64,000 nt of DNA, taken from assembly GCA_021324015.1 (NCBI GenBank), contig JAJPJX010000068.1, forward strand, positions 56,452-120,451, written 5' to 3'. The notes beneath the pieces were generated by a model, which did not search any database, was not told where the DNA came from, and saw only the letters and a list, made by a program, of their open reading frames with translations. Of this stretch, positions 9,385-17,609 are shown piece by piece (position 1 is the stretch's first letter; every line of letters begins with the position of its first letter). The stretch comes from Solibacteraceae bacterium (GTDB lineage Bacteria; Acidobacteriota; Terriglobia; Bryobacterales; Bryobacteraceae). Position numbers and translations under genes: made by a program.

Positions 9385-10665
9385 TTAGCCGAATTCCGAG
9401 GCCAGCCAGCGGCCCAACTCCTGCAAAAAGCGGCTGCGGCGCCGCAACTCGGCCTCCGGCGCGTCCACGGGCAGGCGTTTCAGGATCACGCGCTGCGCCT
9501 CAACGACCCCGCCGGGCCCCAGGTAGACGCCCGGCAAGATGCGCATTTCGCCGGGCCCGCCCCACGGCGGACTGCCGAGCACCAGCGAATACCCGAAGCC
9601 TTTGCGCCACATGTCCGCGGGATCGGTATCGGCCGCCGCCGCGCAGCGCGCGCGCACGGGCGGCAGCAGGACGGCCATCAGGTCCAGCGGCCAGCCCTCC
9701 CGTTGAAATCGGGCGCGGATTTGATGTTCCGGGCGCACAGCGGGCGTCGCGCGCAGGAACTCCAGGTCCGCGGACGACAGCGGTCCGGTCTCGACCTTCC
9801 GCAGGACCCGGTCGATGGCCCGGCAGTCCATCGTCGTCAGGGCTTCGGTAAGCCGGATCATCAGGTTGTTCATGGCCACGCCGATGGGGCGGATGAGGCG
9901 CGAGAAGACCCCGGGTTCCGCGATCAGGCCACAGACCGAAGCGCCGAACGGCACGGAAACGCCGCGAGCATCGAAGGTCCATTTGCGGAAGTCGAGGAGA
10001 GCACCGAGCGGACCGGCAGGAAGGTTGCGTTGGGCGAAGGCCTTCTCGATCTCCGCGGCGATGACCCTGCCGAAGATCTCGCCGTAGTCGTTCTCCACCA
10101 GGAGGCGAAACAGGCGGCGGTCGAGCGACTCCGCTTCCACCCATTCCACGCGTGTGTTGTTGAACACGTGCAGCTTGCCGGGCTCCGGCAGAGGCTCCCA
10201 AGCCCACAGCATCAGGTGGAACAGCGTGGGCACACTCTGGTATCCACCGTGTTCTTCGAGGCCCACGCCCCAGGAGCGGGGCGACCAGTTATAGCCGACG
10301 CAGCAGCGGTCCAGTTGCCCGCCGCGGCAGAGGAACTGGAGCGCCAGGGCGGCTACCCGGAAGACCTGATCTCCCTCGCCGGGAGGAATCGACTCCGGGC
10401 CCGGAAGGTAGCGCTTGCCGGTGAGCTCCGCCAGCATGACGTGCGACGCGCGCGTGTAGGGATGCAGGACGGAGGTCAAGCCCCATCGATGGCCTTGCAG
10501 CTCGAAGGAATGCAGGACCTCGGGTGAAAACTGCGAGACGAGGCGCGCGAGATTCGTGGAGCGCTCCGGATTGATGCGTTCGGGCCGCGGCGAGGGCGGC
10601 TCGCCCGGGCGCTGGTGCGGAAAAAATGGGATGCTCATTTGCGGCATGGAAATGGCAAGGCCCAT
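9385..10665 (-). CDS. Conserved-looking hypothetical protein, function not recognised
   Basis: A 426-residue soluble protein with no signal peptide or transmembrane helix; I recognise no family. Visible features are a Pro-rich N-terminus (PGEPPSPRPER), an aromatic and His-rich segment (VGYNWSPRSWG, then EEHGGYQSVPTLFHL), a helical central part, and a C-terminal segment with GSPPWGGPGEM. The start is the ATG at 10665 because a strong Shine-Dalgarno AAGGAGGG stands eight bases upstream; in-frame codons further upstream lack one. Codon composition matches its neighbours. It is divergent from another unrecognised gene at 10954, with 288 bases between them. Confidence 0.6.
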   Translation of the reverse strand: MGLAISMPQMSIPFFPHQRPGEPPSPRPERINPERSTNLARLVSQFSPEVLHSFELQGHRWGLTSVLHPYTRASHVMLAELTGKRYLPGPESIPPGEGDQVFRVAALALQFLCRGGQLDRCCVGYNWSPRSWGVGLEEHGGYQSVPTLFHLMLWAWEPLPEPGKLHVFNNTRVEWVEAESLDRRLFRLLVENDYGEIFGRVIAAEIEKAFAQRNLPAGPLGALLDFRKWTFDARGVSVPFGASVCGLIAEPGVFSRLIRPIGVAMNNLMIRLTEALTTMDCRAIDRVLRKVETGPLSSADLEFLRATPAVRPEHQIRARFQREGWPLDLMAVLLPPVRARCAAAADTDPADMWRKGFGYSLVLGSPPWGGPGEMRILPGVYLGPGGVVEAQRVILKRLPVDAPEAELRRRSRFLQELGRWLASEFG

Positions 10666-10953
10666 GGAAATAACCCTCCTTGTCTGGTCTCCGCGCTTCG
10701 CCGCGCGGATGAACAAACTATTACAGTACAGCCGGCGGCCTGGAAATCAAGGAAAATCGCGGGTCCGCCGCGGAGCTTTGCGCCGCTTCTTTCGCGCCGT
10801 TTCAACCGGCGCGGATGTGCCTGCGCGGGCGGGACAGGCGTCCGCGTTTTGGGCGCATAGTGGTATTCTGTGCGCGAACCCCGCGGCGGAATCGCACGGG
10901 CATGCCGCGAACAGAGGCGAGCGCCGCATGGCCGGCCGCGCAAAGGAGAAGCC
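10666..10953. other. Divergent intergenic region between two unknown genes
   Basis: This 288-base stretch carries the Shine-Dalgarno sequences of both flanking genes (AAGGAGGG on the minus strand, AAAGGAG on the plus strand). The only AT-richer patch is near 10710-10735, and it may hold promoter elements for either direction. I see no RNA gene or strong dyad. Confidence 0.4.
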
Positions 10954-11817
10954 ATGAAGCTGATCCACCGCTATGCCTATCCGTCCCCGACTCGCACCGA
11001 CATCCTCCCCGTTGAGGACGGCGGCGACCAGAGCGCGAAGTCGAAGAAACGCCTGAGGCCGCCCAAACTGCACGCCCTGCGTGACGCAGACGCGGCGATC
11101 TTTTATGTGGCGAAGCTGGCCCCGATGGGCTTCGGGTTCACGCTGGAGATCAACTGCCCGGCGCCGGAAGAGTTGAAAGCCGCCCGCGCCGCTGCTGCCC
11201 AGGAGCGCCTGCGGAAGGGCGACGTGCTGCTCCTGACCACGCGTCCCCCGTTGACTCCGGAGGGCACGCACCTGCTGGCGCCCATCCCACGGAGCAACAG
11301 TTACGTCGAAGACTGCGTGCTGGCGGCGGTCCGGCGATTCCTGGACGTCTGTTCCCGGGAGGAGGTGGCACTTTCGGAAGCGATGGCCGCCAACCTGCCC
11401 AAGGGATTCGAAGACCGCGCGCGGCTCAAGTTCCAGATGCGCGCTCCGGCTTTCTTCACGCACAAGGCCCGGCGGGGCGAGCCGTACGGAGACCGCCTCA
11501 GAACCCGGCGCAGCGTGGGTTTCCTCCTGTTTGCGCGCGAGATCTGGGAGAACGGGCCGGACCTGTTGTGCCCGTTCGGGATGAGCGGCCCGATGAATCT
11601 GGTCTGGGCGTACCTGCTTACGGTGAAGCATCCGGAGTGGCTGGCGGTTCCGGAGGGAGACCGCCTGGTGATGGCCGACATCGTCGCGGCGGCGCATGAC
11701 AAAGGCCAGGCGGTTTTCCCGGAAGCGCCGGATACGCTGGCATTCGCCGATCGCTGGCGTGTGGAACTGGTGCTGGATACGGGCGCTCCCGGGCCAGCGA
11801 CAGCCCGGCGTGGATGA
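10954..11817 (+). CDS. Hypothetical protein, function not recognised
   Basis: A 287-residue protein without signal peptide or membrane segments. A basic patch (SAKSKKRLRPPK, about 28-39) follows a short N-terminal segment. The rest is mixed alpha/beta with a central FEDRARLKFQMRAPAFF region and a helical, Trp-containing C-terminal third. No catalytic motif is recognisable. The start is fixed by AAAGGAG seven bases before the ATG. It ends 15 bases before the convergent alaX gene. Confidence 0.6.
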   Translation: MKLIHRYAYPSPTRTDILPVEDGGDQSAKSKKRLRPPKLHALRDADAAIFYVAKLAPMGFGFTLEINCPAPEELKAARAAAAQERLRKGDVLLLTTRPPLTPEGTHLLAPIPRSNSYVEDCVLAAVRRFLDVCSREEVALSEAMAANLPKGFEDRARLKFQMRAPAFFTHKARRGEPYGDRLRTRRSVGFLLFAREIWENGPDLLCPFGMSGPMNLVWAYLLTVKHPEWLAVPEGDRLVMADIVAAAHDKGQAVFPEAPDTLAFADRWRVELVLDTGAPGPATARRG

Positions 11818-11832
11818 CGCCGCGGCGGGCGA

Positions 11833-13029
11833 TCAGGCCTGGCCGGTGGCCGCGGATTCGCCCGCATCCGCGGCCAGTTCCCGCAGCACGCGCTCGAGGG
11901 CTTCGGGCGAAGGCAGGCTGCCCTGGGCCATGACGGCGCTGCCGCCGCCGCGGCCGTTTTCGCGGGCGAGAGCTGCCTTAAGGGTCTTGCCGGCGTCTGT
12001 GCCGGAGTCCATCGAAACCGCCAGCAGCACCGCAGGCGGCTGCTGAATGGCGCCCACAAAGAGGGCCCTGGGCTGCGCGGTGAAGCTCTGGGCCAGGCCG
12101 CGCAGCTCTTCCAGGCTGCCGGCGGGCAGGCGGCGCAGCACGCGCCGGATGCCGTCCACTCCGGGCGCGGCGGTGTCGTAGAGTTCGCGTCCCTGGTAGC
12201 GGGCGAGTTCCGCTTCGAGCTTGCGTCGCGCGCGATCGCCGGCGCGCGCCGCCTCCATCTGGGCGGCGATCACGGCCGGCGCGTCGTCGGGCGCCGCGGA
12301 CAGGTTTTGCGCGATGCGCGAGAGGGCTTCGTAGTCCGCGCGGGCGCGGCGCACGGCGCGGCCGCCGCACAGGAACTCTACGCGCGCCATGCCGCGAATC
12401 TTTTCCAGGCGGCGGACCAGGATGGGTCCGATTTCCGCCGTGGAGCGCACATGCGTGCCGCCACACGCCGAGCGGTCCAGGCCGGCGATGGACACCACCC
12501 GCAGCACGCCGTCCCGTTCGGAGGGTTTGCGCAGGGCGGCGGCGGTGGCTGCATCCTCGTAAGACACCGTGATCGGCAGGTTCTCGAACACCGCCTGGTT
12601 GGCGCGCCATTCGGCGGCGGCGAGGGTGGCTGGATCCACGGCAGGGACCTCCAGGTCAATGGTCGAGATCTCCCGGCCCAAATGGAAGCTGGCCGTGTGG
12701 ATGCCGAAGAAACTCAGCAGAACCGCGGAGAGCAGGTGCTGGCCGCTGTGCTGCTGCATGTGATCGAAGCGCCGCTCCCAGTCGATGCGGCATTCCACTT
12801 CGGCGGCCTCGACCGGGGACTCCAAGCGGTGCGCGATGCGATCTTCTTCGTCGAGCACCTCTACCACCGGCGTGCCGGAGATGGCGCCAGTATCGTGCGG
12901 CTGCCCGCCGGAGGTGGGATAGAAGGCCGTCCGGTCGAGGTAGACCAGCGTTCCGTCCACGGCACGGTCTACCACGCGCGCGCGAAATTCCCTCAGGTAG
13001 GAGTCGGAGTAGTACAGCCGTTCGGTCAT
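11833..13029 (-). CDS. AlaX-like alanyl-tRNA editing protein with DHHA1 domain
   Basis: A 398-residue free-standing homologue of the editing half of alanyl-tRNA synthetase. It is expected to hydrolyse Ser- or Gly-tRNA(Ala) in the cytoplasm. The zinc-site motifs are both present: HSGQH (H94, H98) and CGGTH (C189, H193). YPTSGGQPHD near 37-46 is typical of the AlaRS 'second additional domain'. A coiled region (about 240-290) links to a C-terminal DHHA1-type domain (ENGRGGGSAVMAQGS), so this is the long AlaX form. It follows cdsA by nine bases on the same strand and probably belongs to the uppS-cdsA transcript. That is unusual; dxr or rseP is the more common neighbour. Confidence 0.88.
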   Translation of the reverse strand: MTERLYYSDSYLREFRARVVDRAVDGTLVYLDRTAFYPTSGGQPHDTGAISGTPVVEVLDEEDRIAHRLESPVEAAEVECRIDWERRFDHMQQHSGQHLLSAVLLSFFGIHTASFHLGREISTIDLEVPAVDPATLAAAEWRANQAVFENLPITVSYEDAATAAALRKPSERDGVLRVVSIAGLDRSACGGTHVRSTAEIGPILVRRLEKIRGMARVEFLCGGRAVRRARADYEALSRIAQNLSAAPDDAPAVIAAQMEAARAGDRARRKLEAELARYQGRELYDTAAPGVDGIRRVLRRLPAGSLEELRGLAQSFTAQPRALFVGAIQQPPAVLLAVSMDSGTDAGKTLKAALARENGRGGGSAVMAQGSLPSPEALERVLRELAADAGESAATGQA

Positions 13030-13038
13030 GGCATCAGC

Positions 13039-13809
13039 TTACACGGCCAGGCGGAGGTACAGATAGACCAGCGGCAGCACGAAGAGCGTGCTGTCCACGC
13101 GGTCCAGGAAGCCGCCGTGGCCGGGTAGGATGGCGCCGCTGTCCTTGAGTCCGGCGCCGCGCTTGATGGCGGATTCAGCCAGGTCTCCCAACTGGCCGGC
13201 CGCGTTGGCCGCGGCCGAAACCAGGATGGCGGCGGCCGGCGGAACCGAGGGCAGGAAACGGGCCAGATAAAAATAGCCGAACAGGGTGGAGGCCGCGGCT
13301 GAAGCGGCCGCGCCCTCCCAGGATTTAGCGGGACTGATGCGCGGCGCCAGTTTGTGGCGGCCGAAGCGGCGGCCCAGGTAGTAGCCGCCGGCATCGCCCA
13401 CCCAGCACAGCACCAGCCCGTAAAGCAGCCAGTAGGGGCTGACGGCGTGCAGCAGCAGGGCGAACTTCCAGCAGCCGAACACGTACAGCACGCCGGTCAC
13501 CAGCAGCGCCGCGCGCGGCAGCGTCTTGCCCAGGTCCGGCTGTCGCAGGAATAAGGACAGCGCGGCCATGGCGAAAATGGCGCACAACAGAGGGAAGTCT
13601 CGGGCGCCGGCCAGCAGCATTGCCAGCCCGGCGGCGTAGCCTAGCGGCCCGGGGTCTCCGGCCCCGTACGCCGCGGCGATCCCCGCGTACTCGTAGTAGC
13701 ACAGGAAGGCCACCAGGGAGGTGACGGCGTAGACCAGCCACCGCGGTCCCCATAACACCACGTAGAGAACCAGCGGAATGAGGACCAGCGCGGTGAGGAC
13801 CCGCTTCAT
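13039..13809 (-). CDS. cdsA: Phosphatidate cytidylyltransferase
   Basis: A 256-residue integral membrane enzyme that makes CDP-diacylglycerol from phosphatidic acid and CTP, the entry point of phospholipid synthesis. About seven to eight hydrophobic helices are visible. The family signature near the C-terminus is intact (SPAKSWEG, followed by KDSGAILPGHGGFLDRVDS). The length is usual for CdsA. Its start overlaps the uppS stop by four bases, the classic uppS-cdsA coupling. Confidence 0.95.
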   Translation of the reverse strand: MKRVLTALVLIPLVLYVVLWGPRWLVYAVTSLVAFLCYYEYAGIAAAYGAGDPGPLGYAAGLAMLLAGARDFPLLCAIFAMAALSLFLRQPDLGKTLPRAALLVTGVLYVFGCWKFALLLHAVSPYWLLYGLVLCWVGDAGGYYLGRRFGRHKLAPRISPAKSWEGAAASAAASTLFGYFYLARFLPSVPPAAAILVSAAANAAGQLGDLAESAIKRGAGLKDSGAILPGHGGFLDRVDSTLFVLPLVYLYLRLAV

Positions 13810-14645
13810 CGCGAGGGGAAGGCCGCCAGCAGTTCTTCAGGGGCTTTCGAGTTGGAGCCGTTCAGAGGCGCGGAACTCAGACCGCCGTAGCGGCGGTCCC
13901 GCTTTTGATACTCCAGCACCGCTGTAAGCAGGCTGGAGCGCGTGAAATCCGGCCACAGCGTGTCAGTGACATACAACTCGGCGTAGGCGATCTGCCATAG
14001 CAGAAAGTTGCTGATGCGCATTTCCCCGGACGTGCGGATCAGAAGGTCGGGTTCGGGGCAGGCGGCCGTATAGAGATTCGCGGAGATGAGACGCTCGTCC
14101 ACGCGCAGGGTGGAGAGGCGGCCCTCCGTGCGGGCGGCTTCCAGAATGGCATTCACGGCGTCCGCGATTTCCGTGCGCCCGCTGTAGTTGATGGCCAGGT
14201 TCACCAGTAGGCCGCGGTTGTGCGAAGTGGCTTCCACGGCTTCCAGCAGTTCGCGGCGCACTTCGGGGGGCAGCGCTCCCAGCCGTCCGATGGCTTGCAG
14301 CCGGATGTCGTTCTTCTGGAGTTCCGGCAACTCCTTGCGGAGATAGAAGCGCAGCAGCCGCCAGAGGGTGTCCACCTCCGCGCGGGGGCGCTTCCAGTTT
14401 TCCATCGAGAAGGCATACAGGGTGAGCACCTTGACGCCGAGCCGGGCGCAGGTTTCCACCGTGCTGCGCACGGGGCCGACGCCCGCCTTGTGTCCGGCGA
14501 CCCGCGGCAGGCGGCGCCGGTTGGCCCATCGCCCGTTGCCGTCCATGATGATGGCGATGTGCGCCGGCAGCCGGCTTGGATCAATGGCTTGGGCTAGTTC
14601 CCAATCTTTCTCTCCGGGGGCGAGAGATTCGAGTAAAGCCTTCAT
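13806..14645 (-). CDS. uppS: Isoprenyl transferase (undecaprenyl diphosphate synthase)
   Basis: A 279-residue cytosolic cis-prenyltransferase that makes the C55 carrier lipid precursor for peptidoglycan and surface polysaccharides. Motifs: HIAIIMDGNGRWA (catalytic Asp), the GHKAG region, TLYAFSMENWKRP, LAINYSGRTEI, and near the C-terminus PDLLIRTSGEMRISNFLLWQ with ELYVTDTLWPDF. The start is the ATG at 14645, preceded by AAGGA at seven bases; an upstream in-frame extension of 42 residues is non-homologous. It heads the uppS-cdsA-alaX group. Confidence 0.95.
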   Translation of the reverse strand: MKALLESLAPGEKDWELAQAIDPSRLPAHIAIIMDGNGRWANRRRLPRVAGHKAGVGPVRSTVETCARLGVKVLTLYAFSMENWKRPRAEVDTLWRLLRFYLRKELPELQKNDIRLQAIGRLGALPPEVRRELLEAVEATSHNRGLLVNLAINYSGRTEIADAVNAILEAARTEGRLSTLRVDERLISANLYTAACPEPDLLIRTSGEMRISNFLLWQIAYAELYVTDTLWPDFTRSSLLTAVLEYQKRDRRYGGLSSAPLNGSNSKAPEELLAAFPSR

Positions 14646-14734
14646 GAAGTAATCCTTATAGTACACCGTGCCCGCGGACTGCCGCCACGCCATACGCCGG
14701 CGGAAAAAGCTGAAATTACCGATGTTTGGGGGGC

Positions 14735-15373
14735 TCAGTGGGAAAGGCCGGGTTGAAGGATTTCCCCCCACACCACCTGGTAGGCTTCGATCTCGTTATC
14801 CAGGTTGCGTTCGGCGCGGATAAACACGCGCATGTTGGGCTTGAGCATGGCGGGGGTGACTGGCGCGCCGTCCTCGACGTAGCGCGTGTCGGAGCGCAGC
14901 AGGATGATCTTCTCTCCATCCGCGCGGGTACGCAGAACCAGCCGCTCCGCGACGAGCCGGCACACCACTCCAGCAAAGGTTAGGTTTCCCAGGGGGAGTA
15001 TTTCTTCGATGGGGTTGCGATAGGCGCGAAACCGCCCGGCGGACCACGGCGGGCGCGGGCGCTCGGGCTCGAGCACGTGGACGGTGCGGGCGTAGCGCAG
15101 GGAGCTTTCCGGCGACTGATCGGCCACGATTTCCAGCAGCTCGCCTTTGCGCAGGAGGCCGGGCCGGGTGAGTTCCTTCTCGCGCTCGAAGTAGGTCTTG
15201 GCGTCGTAGGCGAAGCGGAAGACCTGGTTGGACGAAGTGCGGACGCTCAGCTCGCCGGCCGGCCCGTCCGCGTCGCACTCCAACAACTGGCCTCGCACCA
15301 GGCCGATGGGCGCCTGACCCTGCGCCACCGCGGCCGCGACGCACAACCACCCGGCAAGGAGTCTCACCGACAC
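14735..15373 (-). CDS. Small secreted hypothetical protein
   Basis: A 212-residue exported protein. Residues 1-20 form a signal peptide ending near VAQGQA. The remainder is beta-rich, with short strand-like repeats such as GQLLECD, GELSVRT, GELLEIVAD and NMRVFIRAERNLD. These resemble the OB-like strands of DUF5666-type exported proteins, but I cannot assign a family. A GTG start is used; GGGAG lies immediately upstream, so the second GTG two codons later (15367) is an equally good start. It is divergent from the phosphatase gene at 15482. Confidence 0.65.
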   Translation of the reverse strand: MSVRLLAGWLCVAAAVAQGQAPIGLVRGQLLECDADGPAGELSVRTSSNQVFRFAYDAKTYFEREKELTRPGLLRKGELLEIVADQSPESSLRYARTVHVLEPERPRPPWSAGRFRAYRNPIEEILPLGNLTFAGVVCRLVAERLVLRTRADGEKIILLRSDTRYVEDGAPVTPAMLKPNMRVFIRAERNLDNEIEAYQVVWGEILQPGLSH

Positions 15374-15481
15374 CTCCCGTCCAAGCGTACCATTATGGCC
15401 GCACCGGAAGAATGGCCGCGGCGCGGTGGAAGGTTCGCCGCCGCACGATAAGATGGAGGAAGCAGCTTCGCGGTCGCCTTC

Positions 15482-16804
15482 ATGCAGAAGATTTGGCGTC
15501 TTCTTCTATTCGTGTGCCTGTGCGCCGGGTTTTCGGCAGCGCAGGGGTCCCTCCGGTCCCTGACTATTCTGCACGTCAACGACTTACATGCCCGGCTGGA
15601 GCCCGATGCGGACCACCAGGGCGGCTTCGCTTACCTGGCCACGGCCATCCGGCGAGAGGAGACGGGCTGCCGTGCCTGCCTGCTGTTGAACGCCGGAGAT
15701 CTGGTGCAGGGCACGCCAGTCTCCACCATCTTCCGCGGGCTCCCGCTGTACAAGATCGGGAACCTGTTCGGCTTCGACGTCTCCACGCTGGGAAACCACG
15801 AGTTCGATTACGGCTGGGAGATGGTGCCCAGGTTTGTGGCAGCCGCGCGCTTTCCGGTGGTCTCGGCCAACGTGGCGGACGCCTCCGGACGGCTGATCGC
15901 GGGGCGGGCATACACGATTCTCGCGGTCAACGGAATCCGCGTGGCGGTGATCGGGCTGGTCATGCAGGACCTGGCGGGTTTCGAGACGCCGGACAGGATG
16001 GGCCCCTGGCGGGCATTGCCGGTGGTGGAGACGCTCCAACGTTACGTGGCCGAGGTGGGCCAGCGGGCGGACCTGATCGTGGCGCTGGCACACATCAGCG
16101 ACCCGGAAGCCGAGGAGATCCTGCGCCGGGTGCCGGAGGTGGCGGTAGTAGTGTCCGGCCACAATCACAAGGGCCTGACGGACGCACAGGTGATCGACCG
16201 CCGGGTGCACGTGCGCGTGGAAGGCTATGGGCGGGAACTCGGGCGGCTGGATCTGCGGGTGGACCTGGCCCGCCATCAACTGGACTCCTGGAACTGGCGG
16301 CGCATCCCGGTGGACGCGGCGAAGCTGGCGCCCGCGCAGGATGTGGCGTCGCTGGTGGCCCATTGGGAAGACCGGGTGGCCAGGCGAGTGGACGTTCCGA
16401 TCGGCGAGGCCACGCGCGAAATCGCGGGGCCGGAACTGCGCGCCCTGCTGGAGCGCGCCATGGCCGAGGAGGTGGGCGCCGACTTCGGCTTCCTGAATGC
16501 CGGGGGCATCCGCGACAAGCTGCCGCGGGGAACGCTGCTGGCCCGCCACATCTGGAACATCATGCCGTTCGACAACCGGGTAATGATCGGCCGGTTTTGC
16601 GGGGCGCAGCTGCCCGAGGTGGTGACTCGCGGCCGCCAGGTCGATCCTCGCCACACGTACACCCTGGCTGTGACGGATTTCACGGTCGCCAACCAGGCGG
16701 GGAAAGGCCAGCTTGGCACGCGCGGGCTGGAGTTCCCGCGGGCCGGGCCCCTGCTGCGCGACGCGCTGATCGATTGGATCCGGCAAAAACGCGTCTTGCC
16801 GTAG
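15482..16804 (+). CDS. Secreted 5'-nucleotidase / metallophosphatase (UshA-like)
   Basis: A 440-residue periplasmic calcineurin-type phosphoesterase. Signal peptide residues 1-21 are followed by metal-binding motifs: ILHVNDLHARL, NAGDLVQG, TLGNHEFDYG and SGHNHKG. The C-terminal 5'-nucleotidase domain (about 300-440) contains LNAGGIRDKLPRG and NIMPFDNRV. It probably hydrolyses extracellular nucleotides, 2',3'-cyclic nucleotides or sugar nucleotides to salvage phosphate. The C-terminal domain is somewhat shorter than in E. coli UshA (550 residues). It is a single gene followed by about 155 non-coding bases. Confidence 0.9.
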   Translation: MQKIWRLLLFVCLCAGFSAAQGSLRSLTILHVNDLHARLEPDADHQGGFAYLATAIRREETGCRACLLLNAGDLVQGTPVSTIFRGLPLYKIGNLFGFDVSTLGNHEFDYGWEMVPRFVAAARFPVVSANVADASGRLIAGRAYTILAVNGIRVAVIGLVMQDLAGFETPDRMGPWRALPVVETLQRYVAEVGQRADLIVALAHISDPEAEEILRRVPEVAVVVSGHNHKGLTDAQVIDRRVHVRVEGYGRELGRLDLRVDLARHQLDSWNWRRIPVDAAKLAPAQDVASLVAHWEDRVARRVDVPIGEATREIAGPELRALLERAMAEEVGADFGFLNAGGIRDKLPRGTLLARHIWNIMPFDNRVMIGRFCGAQLPEVVTRGRQVDPRHTYTLAVTDFTVANQAGKGQLGTRGLEFPRAGPLLRDALIDWIRQKRVLP

Positions 16805-16961
16805 GCCGCGGGCCGCATCCCGGCGCCCCATCCACGGCGCCGAAAAATGTGCGTTTGCACCAACTTGTTCCCCGCACCGAGCTTTGCTATAGTTGACTCG
16901 ATTTCACTCGGACGGTCGAACACAAACTTCATCCCTTAGCGGCACGAAAGGAAGGTGTCTG

Positions 16962-17609
16962 GTGAGTTCACGAAAAGACCCTGACGTAGCCAGGAGACCC
17001 AAGTCCGGAGTGTCCCGCCGCGGCTTCATTCGCGGCGTGGGCATCGGCGGGGGCGCCCTGGGAACCGGATTACTGGAAAAAGAGGCGTTAGCGGCGCCGC
17101 CGGCTGGCGGGAAGACGGAGGGGCCGGGGCCAGTCCCGATTACGCTCAACATCAACGGGAAACCGTACAACTTGAACTTGGAGCCCCGTGTCACGCTGTT
17201 GGATGCGCTGCGCAATCACCTGGACCTGACCGGCGCCAAAAAAGTGTGCGACCGCGCCACGTGCGGCGCCTGCACGGTCATTGTCTCGGGGAAGGTGGTG
17301 TACAGTTGCACCGTGCTCGCCATCGACGCGCAAGGGAAGGAGATTCAGACGATCGAGGGCATCTCCACGGGCAACCGGCTGCATCCCGTCTCGGCGGCTT
17401 TCGTCAACCACGACGCCCAGCAGTGCGGCTATTGCACGCCGGGCTTCGTCATGGCGGCGAAAGGATTTCTGGACCGCAACCCGAACCCGACGCTGGAACA
17501 GGCGGAGCACGGGTTGTGCGGCAACCTGTGCCGGTGCGGCACCTACGTAGGCATGCGCAAAGCCGTACTGGAAGCCTCGCGCGAAATGAAAGGAGGACGT
17601 CATGCCTAA
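16962..17609 (+). CDS. Tat-exported [2Fe-2S] subunit of a xanthine-dehydrogenase-family oxidoreductase
   Basis: A 215-residue small subunit similar to PaoA/YagT. The Tat signal (SRRGFIRGVGIGGG, residues 18-31) shows that the complex is periplasmic. The plant-type ferredoxin domain has C96, C101, C104 and C116; the helical second-cluster domain has C155, C158, C190 and C192 (QCGYCTPG and CGNLCRCGTY). It passes electrons from the Mo site to FAD. A GTG start at 16962 is chosen because AAAGGAAGG precedes it and it begins just upstream of the Tat motif. Its stop overlaps the next start by eight bases. Confidence 0.9.
   Translation: MSSRKDPDVARRPKSGVSRRGFIRGVGIGGGALGTGLLEKEALAAPPAGGKTEGPGPVPITLNINGKPYNLNLEPRVTLLDALRNHLDLTGAKKVCDRATCGACTVIVSGKVVYSCTVLAIDAQGKEIQTIEGISTGNRLHPVSAAFVNHDAQQCGYCTPGFVMAAKGFLDRNPNPTLEQAEHGLCGNLCRCGTYVGMRKAVLEASREMKGGRHA

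Noticed and set aside
15412..16896. Long alternative frame on the plus strand across the 5'-nucleotidase gene
   Set aside because: The shifted frame is Gly/Arg-rich without motifs, while the 15482 frame has a signal peptide and all phosphoesterase motifs.
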